A stretch of 5,471 nt of DNA from Pseudomonadota bacterium (GCA_030591305.1 JAUVBI010000211.1:1-5471), one strand, 5' to 3'; positions 1 through 5,469 are shown, counted from the first letter of the stretch. A program made the numbers and translations. The notes: generated from the letters alone by a model not told the origin.

Positions 1-806
1 GCTTCGATATGGCTGACGAACAGGGTCTCGCCTTCGATTTGAACTTCACTCAAACCGAACTGGGTGTCGTGTTTCTGTAGCGTTCCAAGGACGATGGCTG
101 CGGCCTGTTCTTCGTGAGATAGCCGGGTATCCAGGGCACTGCACAGCTCCAGCAGCGAGCCCTGAGACTCAATTTGGCCGTTTTCCAGCAGTACCAGGTA
201 GTCGGCTATCTGGCTGACTTCCTCGATATCATGACTGACGTATAAAATGGGTATATCCAGCGATTTGCGCAGGCGCTTCAGGTAGTACAGGCACTCCTCG
301 CGGGCCGCGTGATCGAGGTTGGCAAAGGGCTCATCCATAAGTAACAGTTGTGGGCCGCTCAGCAGGGCGCGGCCAATGGCGACACGTTGTGTTTGACCTG
401 CGGAGAGGCTTTCTGGCAGGCGCGCCAGCAAATCGTTCAATTGTAGCCATTGGCTTACATCATCAAAGGAGACTGTGTCATCACTGTCACGGCGTTGCAT
501 GGCAAAATTGAGATTCTGCTCAACACTGAGGTGGGGGAACAGGCGAGCATCCTGGAACACAAAGCCAATCTGTCTCTCCCAGGCCGGTGTAAATCCTGCG
601 TCGCTCTGCCACAATTTATCCCGAAAGCGAATCAGGCCATCACCTTTGTTGGGGTGTAAACCGGCAATGCAATTCAGCAATGTCGTTTTTCCACTACCGC
701 TTGGCCCATAGATGGCAGTGACCCCCGTTGCTGGAAGCTGGCAATCAATCTGTAGGGAAAATTCATTATCCCCCCCGCTGGAGAGCTGTAGTGTGAGCTC
801 GCTCAC
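1..806 (-). CDS. modC: Molybdate ABC transporter ATP-binding protein ModC (partial, 3' end off the left edge)
   Basis: ATPase subunit of the high-affinity molybdate importer; it hydrolyses ATP on the cytoplasmic face of the ModB dimer. I translated it by hand: 268 codons are open to the window edge. All ABC motifs are present: Walker A GPSGSGKT (residues 34-41), Q-loop FVFQD (82-86), signature LSAGQ (134-138), Walker B LLLMDEP (154-160), D-loop NLD (163-165) and H-loop YVSHD (189-193). From about residue 230 the sequence enters the C-terminal Mop/TOBE region that binds oxyanion in ModC proteins. The family is usually about 350 residues, so roughly 80-100 are missing beyond the edge; this is a window cut, not a visible truncation. 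The start is a GTG whose GTGA overlaps the modB stop, with no good Shine-Dalgarno of its own, so translation is probably coupled to modB. No ATG lies in frame between it and the upstream in-frame stop at 834-836. The signature has Ala where LSGGQ/E is usual. Identity as ModC rather than another importer ATPase rests mainly on the modA-modB context. Confidence 0.93.
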   Translation of the reverse strand, partial: MSELTLQLSSGGDNEFSLQIDCQLPATGVTAIYGPSGSGKTTLLNCIAGLHPNKGDGLIRFRDKLWQSDAGFTPAWERQIGFVFQDARLFPHLSVEQNLNFAMQRRDSDDTVSFDDVSQWLQLNDLLARLPESLSAGQTQRVAIGRALLSGPQLLLMDEPFANLDHAAREECLYYLKRLRKSLDIPILYVSHDIEEVSQIADYLVLLENGQIESQGSLLELCSALDTRLSHEEQAAAIVLGTLQKHDTQFGLSEVQIEGETLFVSHIE

Positions 807-1483
807 CCGGGAACCCGCCAGAAATTCTGCCTGTTACTGCGATATAGCAAGAACAGTAGTGCGGCTGAAAATATGACCAGCCCCGCGGCCAGCCTATGGG
901 CATTGCCAAACTGCAGAGATTCAACCTGGTCGTAGATGGCGATGGAAATGACCTGCGTTTCTCCCGGGATATTGCCACCTATCATTAACACAACACCAAA
1001 TTCACCTACTGTGTGGGCAAAGCCCAGGCTGGCGGCGGTGATAAAACTACGCTTACACAGGGGCAATACCACTGACTTGAACTGGTCAAGAGGTGGAGCA
1101 CCCAGTGTGGCCGCCGCTTGCAATAGTGCCGGGGGAACCCGACTGAAGGCGGCCTGCAGGGGCTGTACCACAAAGGGCAGGGAGTAAATAACCGAGCCGA
1201 TGACCAGGGCGCTGAAACTAAAGGCAAGTTGCGAGCCTGTCAGGTTCTGCCAAAACTCGCCCAGCGCCGTCTGTGGGGCGAGCAGGAGAAGCAGATAAAA
1301 ACCCAGTACAGTGGGCGGCAGAATCAGGGGCAGGGCAACAATCGATTCCACAAAAGCGCTGAAGTTATTGCGTCGCCTGGATAGCCACCATGCCAGGGGT
1401 GTGCCCAGAAGCAGCAGAAATAGAGTGGTGATGGTGGCCAGCTTGATGGTGAGCCAAATTGCGGCCCATTCTACTTCTGTCAT
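803..1483 (-). CDS. modB: Molybdate ABC transporter permease ModB
   Basis: Inner-membrane channel subunit of the molybdate importer, working as a homodimer with two ModC subunits. It has 226 residues, the usual ModB length. Hydrophobic spans lie at about residues 8-35, 45-70, 87-107, 148-168 and 197-214. The stretch ALPLILPPTVLGFYLLLLL (50-68) is characteristic of ModB. The cytoplasmic EAA coupling loop is visible as QAAATLGAPPLDQFKSVVLP (122-141), followed by FAHTVGEFGVVLMIGGNIPGET (155-176), which matches the conserved end of the ModB/CysT-type permease domain. The ATG overlaps the modA stop (ATGA at 1480-1483), and the stop overlaps the modC GTG, so all three subunits are probably translated in a coupled way. 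No internal damage is seen. Confidence 0.95.
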   Translation of the reverse strand: MTEVEWAAIWLTIKLATITTLFLLLLGTPLAWWLSRRRNNFSAFVESIVALPLILPPTVLGFYLLLLLAPQTALGEFWQNLTGSQLAFSFSALVIGSVIYSLPFVVQPLQAAFSRVPPALLQAAATLGAPPLDQFKSVVLPLCKRSFITAASLGFAHTVGEFGVVLMIGGNIPGETQVISIAIYDQVESLQFGNAHRLAAGLVIFSAALLFLLYRSNRQNFWRVPG

Positions 1484-2187
1484 GGGCAGGATCCGTAGCC
1501 CGCTTTCACAATCAGTGTTTGCACCTGTTCACTCCGAATCCAACGCATATAGGCTTTTGCGGCGGGGCTTTCCTCGCCATGTTTCAGCAAAATAACATGC
1601 TGCTCAATGGCAGTGTACCAGCTGGGGCTGATCGCTGTGCCCTCGCCCAACGCCAGAGACAGCGGCACCAGCGCCATATCGACGGTGGAACTGTACCAGT
1701 GCTGATAGGCCTGTATGGCATTATTGGCGCGCACCAGTTTCCTGCTCGTGGCGTTTTGGAATTCGGGGCGTTGCAGTATTTCGAGGGCCGCTTTGCCGTA
1801 GGGAGCAGTAACGGGGTTGGCAATTGCCAGACTGAGCTGGGGGTTAGCCAGGTCATTGTTTGGGTTATCGCTGCCTACAAGTACCAGTGTACCCAGGGCG
1901 TAACAATAGCGCTCCCCGGGTACGCCAAAGCTATTTTTCTCCAGTTTCAGGGCTGATTTTTTGTCTGCAGCAAAAAAAATATCAAATGGCGCACCGTGCT
2001 GTATCTGGCTGTAAAGAATTCCGGTAGAATCACTACTAAGTGTGACTTTATGGATGCTATTGGCCTCAAACTCGGCGCCAATTTTTTCAGCTGTGGCCCT
2101 GAAATTGGCGGCGGTGGCAATGCGGACGACTTCTGCCCTGAGGGGCGATGTGGACAGTAGCAGCAGGAGGAGAATAGCGGTGCGCAT
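1480..2187 (-). CDS. modA: Molybdate-binding periplasmic protein ModA
   Basis: Periplasmic solute-binding protein that captures molybdate (or tungstate) and delivers it to ModBC. It has 235 residues. The N-terminus is a short signal peptide: R2, a leucine-rich core (residues 5-11) and a likely cleavage after LRA (18). No lipobox cysteine is present, so it should be soluble in the periplasm. Family hallmarks in order: TAANF (25-29), LSSDSTGILYSQI (50-62), HGAPFDIFFAAD (64-75), ANPVTAPYGKAALEIL (123-138) and VDMALVPLS (169-177). The NF and APYG forms resemble the proteobacterial group that includes Azotobacter ModA2 more than E. coli ModA. By eye, the oxyanion pocket would draw on N28, the serines of the SSDS segment and Y130. 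Start choice: the ATG is preceded by GGAGA (2193-2197) with a 5-base spacer. It lies 23 bases after the comF stop and overlaps modB by 4 bases. Preference for Mo over W cannot be read from sequence. Confidence 0.94.
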   Translation of the reverse strand: MRTAILLLLLLSTSPLRAEVVRIATAANFRATAEKIGAEFEANSIHKVTLSSDSTGILYSQIQHGAPFDIFFAADKKSALKLEKNSFGVPGERYCYALGTLVLVGSDNPNNDLANPQLSLAIANPVTAPYGKAALEILQRPEFQNATSRKLVRANNAIQAYQHWYSSTVDMALVPLSLALGEGTAISPSWYTAIEQHVILLKHGEESPAAKAYMRWIRSEQVQTLIVKAGYGSCP

Positions 2188-2192
2188 GATGG

Positions 2193-2197
2193 TCTCC
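2193..2197 (-). promoter_or_regulatory. Ribosome binding site of modA
   Basis: GGAGA on the minus strand, 5 bases before the modA ATG and inside the 23-base comF-modA gap. It supports the chosen modA start, and it is the clearest Shine-Dalgarno in the four-gene minus-strand cluster, so it may set entry of ribosomes for modABC. Confidence 0.7.
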
Positions 2198-2210
2198 GGC
2201 GGTAAGCCTT

Positions 2211-2984
2211 TTAAAGTTGCGGTTCAGGTGTACGGGCTATGCACCAGATTTCAATGGTGCTTGCCCCCGCATCTCGCAATGTTGTCGCCATAGCTGTGGC
2301 AGTTGCACCTGTTGTCAGCACATCATCGACAATGGCGACGCGCAGGTTGTCACAGCGTCGGCGTGCTGTAAAGGCACCGCGCATATTGCCTACCCGCTCT
2401 ATGGCAGCCAGACCCGATTGGGCGGAGGTCGCGCGATGACGTTGTATCAGGTGAGTGTCCATGGGCACCTCTGTCAAAGCTGGGCATTGTCTGCGTAACT
2501 CGATGCACAATAATTCAGATTGGTTAAAGCCCCGCCGCCAGCGTTTTGACCAATGCAGGGGTGTGGGTACGATAATATCGGGTGGCGCGATTTCCCCGCG
2601 TAATTGGTGCAGCCAAAGATATGCCAGCACAGAAGACAACCTGTGGTCTGCGTGAAATTTCCAGCGATGGAGTAGAAATGCTATTTTCTCATCGTAGGTC
2701 CACGGCGCGATTACACGGTCAAATTGGGGTGGCGATTGCAGACACTGGCCGCACCGGGCCGGGTGGTTATTCCATTCCGGTAAAAGCCGGTCTATTGGCA
2801 GGGCGCAGACTGCGCAACAGCTTTCATTGGCTGACAAGTTCTGCTCGCAGGCCGAGCACAAGGGCTGCTCCCGGTAGCTGCGTAATCCGCACAGGTAGCA
2901 ATAATTGGGGAACAGCCCCTCCAGGGAGGCTACAAACAGGCCGTTAAGTGTGGGCTTGCGAGAGGCTTTCGGCTGTGTCGTCAT
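2211..2984 (-). CDS. comF: ComF/GntX-family double zinc ribbon phosphoribosyltransferase-like protein
   Basis: Cytoplasmic ComF-family protein. Members are linked to natural transformation (ComF in Bacillus and Haemophilus) and to use of external DNA (GntX/YhgH in E. coli); the biochemical activity is unsettled. It has 257 residues, slightly longer than the usual 230-245. The N-terminal half has four CxxC knuckles, C29-C32, C43-C46, C57-C60 and C78-C81, consistent with two zinc-binding sites. The C-terminal half shows the ComF signature VPTPLHWSKRWRRGFNQSE (139-157) and the PRPP-binding motif VAIVDDVLTTGAT (216-228), with the two acidic residues and the TTGAT loop intact. The ATG has only a weak AAGTGA (2991-2996) ahead of it. 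It is the first gene of the minus-strand cluster and is divergent from the acyl-CoA dehydrogenase. In many gammaproteobacteria comF sits beside the biotin genes; here it leads modABC instead. It may simply share the promoter; no molybdate-related role is implied by its motifs. Confidence 0.92.
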   Translation of the reverse strand: MTTQPKASRKPTLNGLFVASLEGLFPNYCYLCGLRSYREQPLCSACEQNLSANESCCAVCALPIDRLLPEWNNHPARCGQCLQSPPQFDRVIAPWTYDEKIAFLLHRWKFHADHRLSSVLAYLWLHQLRGEIAPPDIIVPTPLHWSKRWRRGFNQSELLCIELRRQCPALTEVPMDTHLIQRHRATSAQSGLAAIERVGNMRGAFTARRRCDNLRVAIVDDVLTTGATATAMATTLRDAGASTIEIWCIARTPEPQL

Positions 2985-3093
2985 AATTTGTCACTTAGGG
3001 TGGAGTACTCAATAAAATGTAAACTTCACCTATTCTGGCCCGTATCCGTCCCAAAAGGGTGACCTATTTTTCATCAAAACAGGCTGTATTGTC

Positions 3094-3114
3094 TGGGCTA
3101 TAGCTAATGGCCCA
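3094..3114. repeat. Short inverted repeat TGGGC-N11-GCCCA
   Basis: Perfect 5-base arms at 3094-3098 and 3110-3114, with an 11-base spacer that itself contains the palindrome TAGCTA. It is short enough to arise by chance. It is listed because it lies in the same intergenic region as two better repeats and could be a regulator site. Confidence 0.3.
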
Positions 3115-3143
3115 CCTTTGTTTATAACTATCCGGCATCTAAA

Positions 3144-3162
3144 TTGGACGTTGCAAGTCCAA
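3144..3162. repeat. Inverted repeat TTGGAC-N7-GTCCAA upstream of the acyl-CoA dehydrogenase
   Basis: Perfect 6-base arms at 3144-3149 and 3157-3162 around a 7-base spacer, 19 bases in all. This is the size and symmetry typical of a dimeric helix-turn-helix regulator site. It lies just upstream of the best -35 candidate (3171-3176), where either an activator or a repressor could act. TTGGAC could itself serve as a -35 hexamer, but no good -10 follows at the right distance. The protein that would bind is unknown. Confidence 0.45.
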
Positions 3163-3170
3163 AAATGTAT

Positions 3171-3198
3171 TTGACTTTAGCCTGATTTCAAGCAAAAT
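3171..3198 (+). promoter_or_regulatory. Candidate sigma-70 promoter for the acyl-CoA dehydrogenase gene
   Basis: TTGACT (3171-3176) matches the -35 consensus at 5 of 6 positions. A 16-base spacer leads to CAAAAT (3193-3198), which matches the -10 consensus at 4 of 6. Transcription would start near 3205, giving a leader of about 75 bases. The -10 touches the left arm of the 10-base inverted repeat, so a protein bound there would block the polymerase. This is motif inspection only; the -10 is weak. Confidence 0.35.
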
Positions 3199-3232
3199 GT
3201 GTGCACTGAACACATAAGCTCAAGTGCACACA
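3198..3232. repeat. Perfect 10-base inverted repeat, likely operator of the acyl-CoA dehydrogenase gene
   Basis: TGTGTGCACT at 3198-3207 is repeated as its exact reverse complement at 3223-3232, with a 15-base spacer. Each arm contains the palindrome GTGCAC. The left arm also forms a second overlapping repeat, TGTGT-N7-ACACA (3198-3214). More TGTGC copies follow at 3237-3241 and 3242-3246. The arms straddle the predicted transcription start, which is a classic repressor position. Acyl-CoA dehydrogenase genes are often controlled by TetR- or GntR-type acyl-CoA sensors, but the sequence does not match the PsrA or FadR sites I know. Confidence 0.55.
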
Positions 3233-3267
3233 AAACTGTGCTGTGCTTTTTTGGGCTACATCAACTT

Positions 3268-3272
3268 GGAGG
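3268..3272 (+). promoter_or_regulatory. Ribosome binding site that decides the acyl-CoA dehydrogenase start
   Basis: A perfect GGAGG core with an 8-base spacer to the GTG at 3281. The alternative upstream in-frame GTG (3224) has no Shine-Dalgarno, and it lies inside the inverted repeat at 3198-3232. This site is the main reason for choosing 3281. Confidence 0.85.
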
Positions 3273-3280
3273 TACACACC

Positions 3281-5074
3281 GTGCCAGAATATAAAGCGCC
3301 TTTGCGCGACGTAAGCTTTGTCATGAATGAACTTTTGCAGTCGGAGGAGCTATACCAGAGCCTGCCGGGCTTTGAAGAAGCCACTCAGGATATGATAGAT
3401 GCCATTGTCGGGGAAGCGGCCAAGTTTTGTGAAGAAGTCCTGGCACCCATGAACCAGCCGGGCGACGATGAGGGCTGCCACTGGAGCGAGGAGGGTGTGA
3501 AAACGCCTGAGGGCTTCCCTGCGGCGTACAAGCAGTATGTCGATAATGGCTGGCCGGCATTGTCCGCCGAAGTTGAATACGGCGGCCAGGGCATGCCCAA
3601 TATGCTGGGCATCTGTGTCACAGAGTTTACCGGTTCGTCTAACTGGTCCTGGGGTATGTACCCGGGCCTCAGCCACGGTGCGATCAAAACAATTGAAGAA
3701 CACGGTGACGAGCACCAGAAAACGCACTATCTCACAAAGCTTATCTCCGGAGACTGGACTGGCACCATGTGCCTGACCGAGTCCCAGTGTGGCACTGATT
3801 TGGGCCTGTTGACCACCAGGGCCGAGCCACAGGATGACGGCTCCTACGCCATCACCGGGACCAAGATATTTATCAGCGCCGGTGAACACGATATGGCCGA
3901 AAATATCATCCATATCGTTCTTGCAAGGCTTCCGGGTGCGCCCATGGGTACCAAGGGTATCTCTTTGTTTATCGTTCCCAAGTTCAGTGTGAATGCCGAT
4001 GGTACCCTGGGCGACAGAAACGCGGTGCACTGTAGTTCCATTGAAAAGAAGATGGGTATCAAGGCCTCAGCAACCTGCACCATGAACTTCGATGGTGCGA
4101 GGGGATACCTGATTGGTGAGGCCAATAAGGGTATGTCCAGTATGTTTACCTTTATGAACACCGCCAGACTGGGTACTGCCATACAGGGTCTGGCGCACGG
4201 TGAGTTGTCTTACCAGGGAGCCCTGGCCTACGCCAGAGACCGGCTTTCTATGCGCAGTCTGACCGGCCCTAAAAATCCCGATGGCCCCGCAGACCCGATT
4301 ATTGTACATGCCGATGTGCGACGTATGCTCTTCACCCAGAAGGCCTTTGCCGAGGGAAGCCGGGCTTTCCTGTATTACCTCGCACAGTTGGGTGACGTTA
4401 TTCAAGCCGGCTCCGAGGAAGACGCCAAAAAGGCCGATGATTTAATGGCGTTCCTGACGCCTATCGCCAAGGCTTTTGTCACTGAAACCGGTTTTGAGTC
4501 AGCCAACCTGGGAATGCAGGTTTACGGCGGGCACGGTTTTATCAAAGAGTGGGGCATGGAGCAAATTGTACGGGACGCACGTATTGCCATGCTCTATGAA
4601 GGTACCACGGGCATACAGGCCATGGACTTAATAGGCCGCAAGGTGCTGGGTAGCGGTGGTAAATTGCTTATGGGCTTTACGGAAGTCATCAGCGAATTCT
4701 GTGCGGCTAACACTGGTGAGGAAGACAAGGAGTTTGTTGCCAGGCTAAAGGGTTTTGTTGATGAATGGCTGAAGCTTTCCATGGATATCGGTACGGCTGC
4801 CGCAGAGAACCCCGACGCAGCAGGCGCCGCCGCGGTGGACTACCTGATGTACAGTGGTTACGTCACCCTGGCTTACTTCTGGGCTCGCATGGCGGTACTG
4901 GCGAGACAAAAAATAGCGGAGGCCGATGGCGATGTATCATTTTACGAGGCCAAAGTGATGACTGCCCGGTTCTACTTCGACCGTATCCTGCCCCGTACCC
5001 GTGCGCACAAGAAGTCCATGCTCACCGGCCCGGAAAATTTGATGGACATGCCGGAAGAGATGTTCGATTTTTAG
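3281..5074 (+). CDS. Acyl-CoA dehydrogenase, long FadE/DmdC-like class with extra C-terminal domain
   Basis: FAD-dependent oxidation of an acyl-CoA to the trans-2-enoyl-CoA, the first step of a beta-oxidation-type pathway, in the cytoplasm. It has 597 residues, normal for this class. Layout: a short N-terminal motif starting PEYKAPLRDVSFVMNELL (2-19), an alpha-helical N-domain (about 37-156), a beta middle domain with MCLTESQCGTDLG (163-175), a helical C-domain with MQVYGGHGFIKEWGMEQIVR (412-431), and a further C-terminal domain (about 465-590) found only in long members. The probable catalytic base is E440 in LYEGTTGIQ (438-446). The start is the GTG with GGAGG ahead of it; family proteins begin near PxYKAPL, and a GTG at 3224 would add 19 atypical residues. 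The class includes Pseudomonas medium- and long-chain FadE enzymes and Ruegeria DmdC, which acts on 3-methylmercaptopropionyl-CoA. Sequence alone does not separate these. No thiolase, hydratase or DMSP gene is adjacent, so a general fatty-acyl-CoA role is the safer inference. Confidence 0.93.
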   Translation: MPEYKAPLRDVSFVMNELLQSEELYQSLPGFEEATQDMIDAIVGEAAKFCEEVLAPMNQPGDDEGCHWSEEGVKTPEGFPAAYKQYVDNGWPALSAEVEYGGQGMPNMLGICVTEFTGSSNWSWGMYPGLSHGAIKTIEEHGDEHQKTHYLTKLISGDWTGTMCLTESQCGTDLGLLTTRAEPQDDGSYAITGTKIFISAGEHDMAENIIHIVLARLPGAPMGTKGISLFIVPKFSVNADGTLGDRNAVHCSSIEKKMGIKASATCTMNFDGARGYLIGEANKGMSSMFTFMNTARLGTAIQGLAHGELSYQGALAYARDRLSMRSLTGPKNPDGPADPIIVHADVRRMLFTQKAFAEGSRAFLYYLAQLGDVIQAGSEEDAKKADDLMAFLTPIAKAFVTETGFESANLGMQVYGGHGFIKEWGMEQIVRDARIAMLYEGTTGIQAMDLIGRKVLGSGGKLLMGFTEVISEFCAANTGEEDKEFVARLKGFVDEWLKLSMDIGTAAAENPDAAGAAAVDYLMYSGYVTLAYFWARMAVLARQKIAEADGDVSFYEAKVMTARFYFDRILPRTRAHKKSMLTGPENLMDMPEEMFDF

Positions 5075-5089
5075 CATTCAGTGTGCAGG

Positions 5090-5115
5090 AAAGTGCCCTC
5101 ACGGGGTGACTTTTT
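5090..5115 (+). terminator. Probable intrinsic terminator of the acyl-CoA dehydrogenase gene
   Basis: It begins 15 bases after the stop codon. AAAGTGCCCT (5090-5099) can pair with 5103-5113 (GGGGTGACTTT) around a CAC loop, giving about ten pairs including two G-U, with one bulged G. The stem runs directly into TTTTT (5111-5115). The position and T-run fit a Rho-independent terminator. The stem is only moderately GC-rich, so read-through into the next gene is possible. Confidence 0.55.
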
Positions 5116-5125
5116 CGCGTCAAGG

Positions 5126-5163
5126 GGAGAGAATACACGTTGTGACTCTCTCCTTCTTTATTT
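5126..5163 (+). terminator. Second hairpin, possible back-up terminator or leader structure
   Basis: GGAGAGA (5126-5132) pairs perfectly with TCTCTCC (5147-5153). The 14-base loop can form an inner CAC/GTG hairpin (5136-5138 with 5142-5144). A T-rich stretch follows (5154-5163), interrupted by C and A. It ends only 6 bases before the DUF3094-like ATG, so it could instead shape translation of that gene, which lacks a visible Shine-Dalgarno. Confidence 0.35.
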
Positions 5164-5169
5164 CCGGCC

Positions 5170-5379
5170 ATGACTAAAATAGAAAAAACCGACGCAAGTT
5201 ATACAAACCGCCTCTACCCTGAAGATCAGGCAAAGGTCGACGAGTTTATTACCCATGGCATCAACTCCGTGGAGCGCAAGCCGTTTCGCCCCGGCCGCCT
5301 GCTCATCCTCCTCATCGTCATTGTGTTCAGCTTGAGCATATTAAGCCAGTTTCTGGCCCGCTGGGCGGGGATATACTAG
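5170..5379 (+). CDS. Small DUF3094-like single-pass membrane protein of unknown function
   Basis: A 69-residue protein that I recognise as the DUF3094 type, a short family of uncharacterised gammaproteobacterial proteins; no function is known. The N-terminal part is polar, with [13 protein letters not shown] (15-27) and then [11 protein letters not shown] (31-41), the conserved-looking core. A single hydrophobic helix at about 43-63 follows the basic residues R40 and R43, which suggests the N-terminus is cytoplasmic by the positive-inside rule. There is no signal peptide. The start is the only good one: an in-frame stop lies at 5143-5145 and no other start codon occurs between. No Shine-Dalgarno is visible, so expression may be low or depend on an atypical leader. 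The stop is 13 bases before tRNA-Pro, so the two may share a transcript. I saw no promoter of its own. Confidence 0.8.
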   Translation: MTKIEKTDASYTNRLYPEDQAKVDEFITHGINSVERKPFRPGRLLILLIVIVFSLSILSQFLARWAGIY

Positions 5380-5392
5380 AACGGTTCTTTCT

Positions 5393-5469
5393 CGGTGTGT
5401 GGCGCAGCCTGGTAGCGCACGTCGTTCGGGACGACGGGGTCGGAGGTTCGAATCCTCTCACACCGACCA
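5393..5469 (+). tRNA. tRNA-Pro, anticodon CGG
   Basis: A complete 77-base tRNA with encoded CCA. The acceptor arms CGGTGTG (5393-5399) and CACACCG pair fully. The anticodon arm is CGTCG / TTCGGGA / CGACG (5420-5436), with anticodon CGG at 5427-5429, which reads CCG codons. The T arm carries GGTTCGAATCC. Compared with my memory of the E. coli proK product, the differences fall in paired acceptor and anticodon stem positions and preserve pairing, which argues for a functional gene. It begins 13 bases after the preceding gene and nearly ends the window, so any element integrated at its 3' end would lie outside. Confidence 0.97.

Larger units (their letters stand above)
2985..3280. other. Divergent intergenic region between comF and the acyl-CoA dehydrogenase
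   Basis: About 296 bases with no supported gene. It is AT-rich relative to its flanks and holds the promoter candidate, three inverted repeats and the ribosome binding site listed separately. A weak hairpin, GTCCC-AAAA-GGGTGAC (3048-3063), is followed by a five-T run (3067-3071), but its stem is only about 5 pairs with a bulge. For comF on the minus strand I found AT-rich TACATT/TTTTAT stretches near 3012-3021 but no matching -35 element. I saw no ModE-like palindrome built on TATAT half sites, so molybdate repression of the comF-mod transcript is not evident here. Confidence 0.7.

Noticed and set aside
450..711. Overlapping plus-strand open frames opposite modC
   Set aside because: They are antisense to the Walker A and Q-loop region of modC, and their predicted products look like no known protein.
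1459..1956. A 165-codon plus-strand open frame antisense to modA
   Set aside because: It covers conserved ModA coding sequence on the opposite strand and shows no motif or ribosome binding site of its own.
2985..3060. Possible ModE operator ahead of the comF-modABC cluster
   Set aside because: No palindrome with TATAT-type half sites is visible; only unrelated AT-rich stretches occur.
3048..3071. Terminator-like hairpin GTCCC-AAAA-GGGTGAC followed by five Ts in the intergenic region
   Set aside because: The stem is about five pairs with a bulge, and no plus-strand gene precedes it that would need a terminator.
3350..4030. A 226-codon open frame on the minus strand inside the acyl-CoA dehydrogenase gene
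   Set aside because: It lies wholly antisense to a gene with clear family motifs. Its product has no recognisable domain, and it is best explained as a by-product of codon bias.
4067..4405. Minus-strand open frame opposite the middle of the dehydrogenase gene
   Set aside because: It is a shadow of a strongly conserved coding region, and no supporting signal was found.
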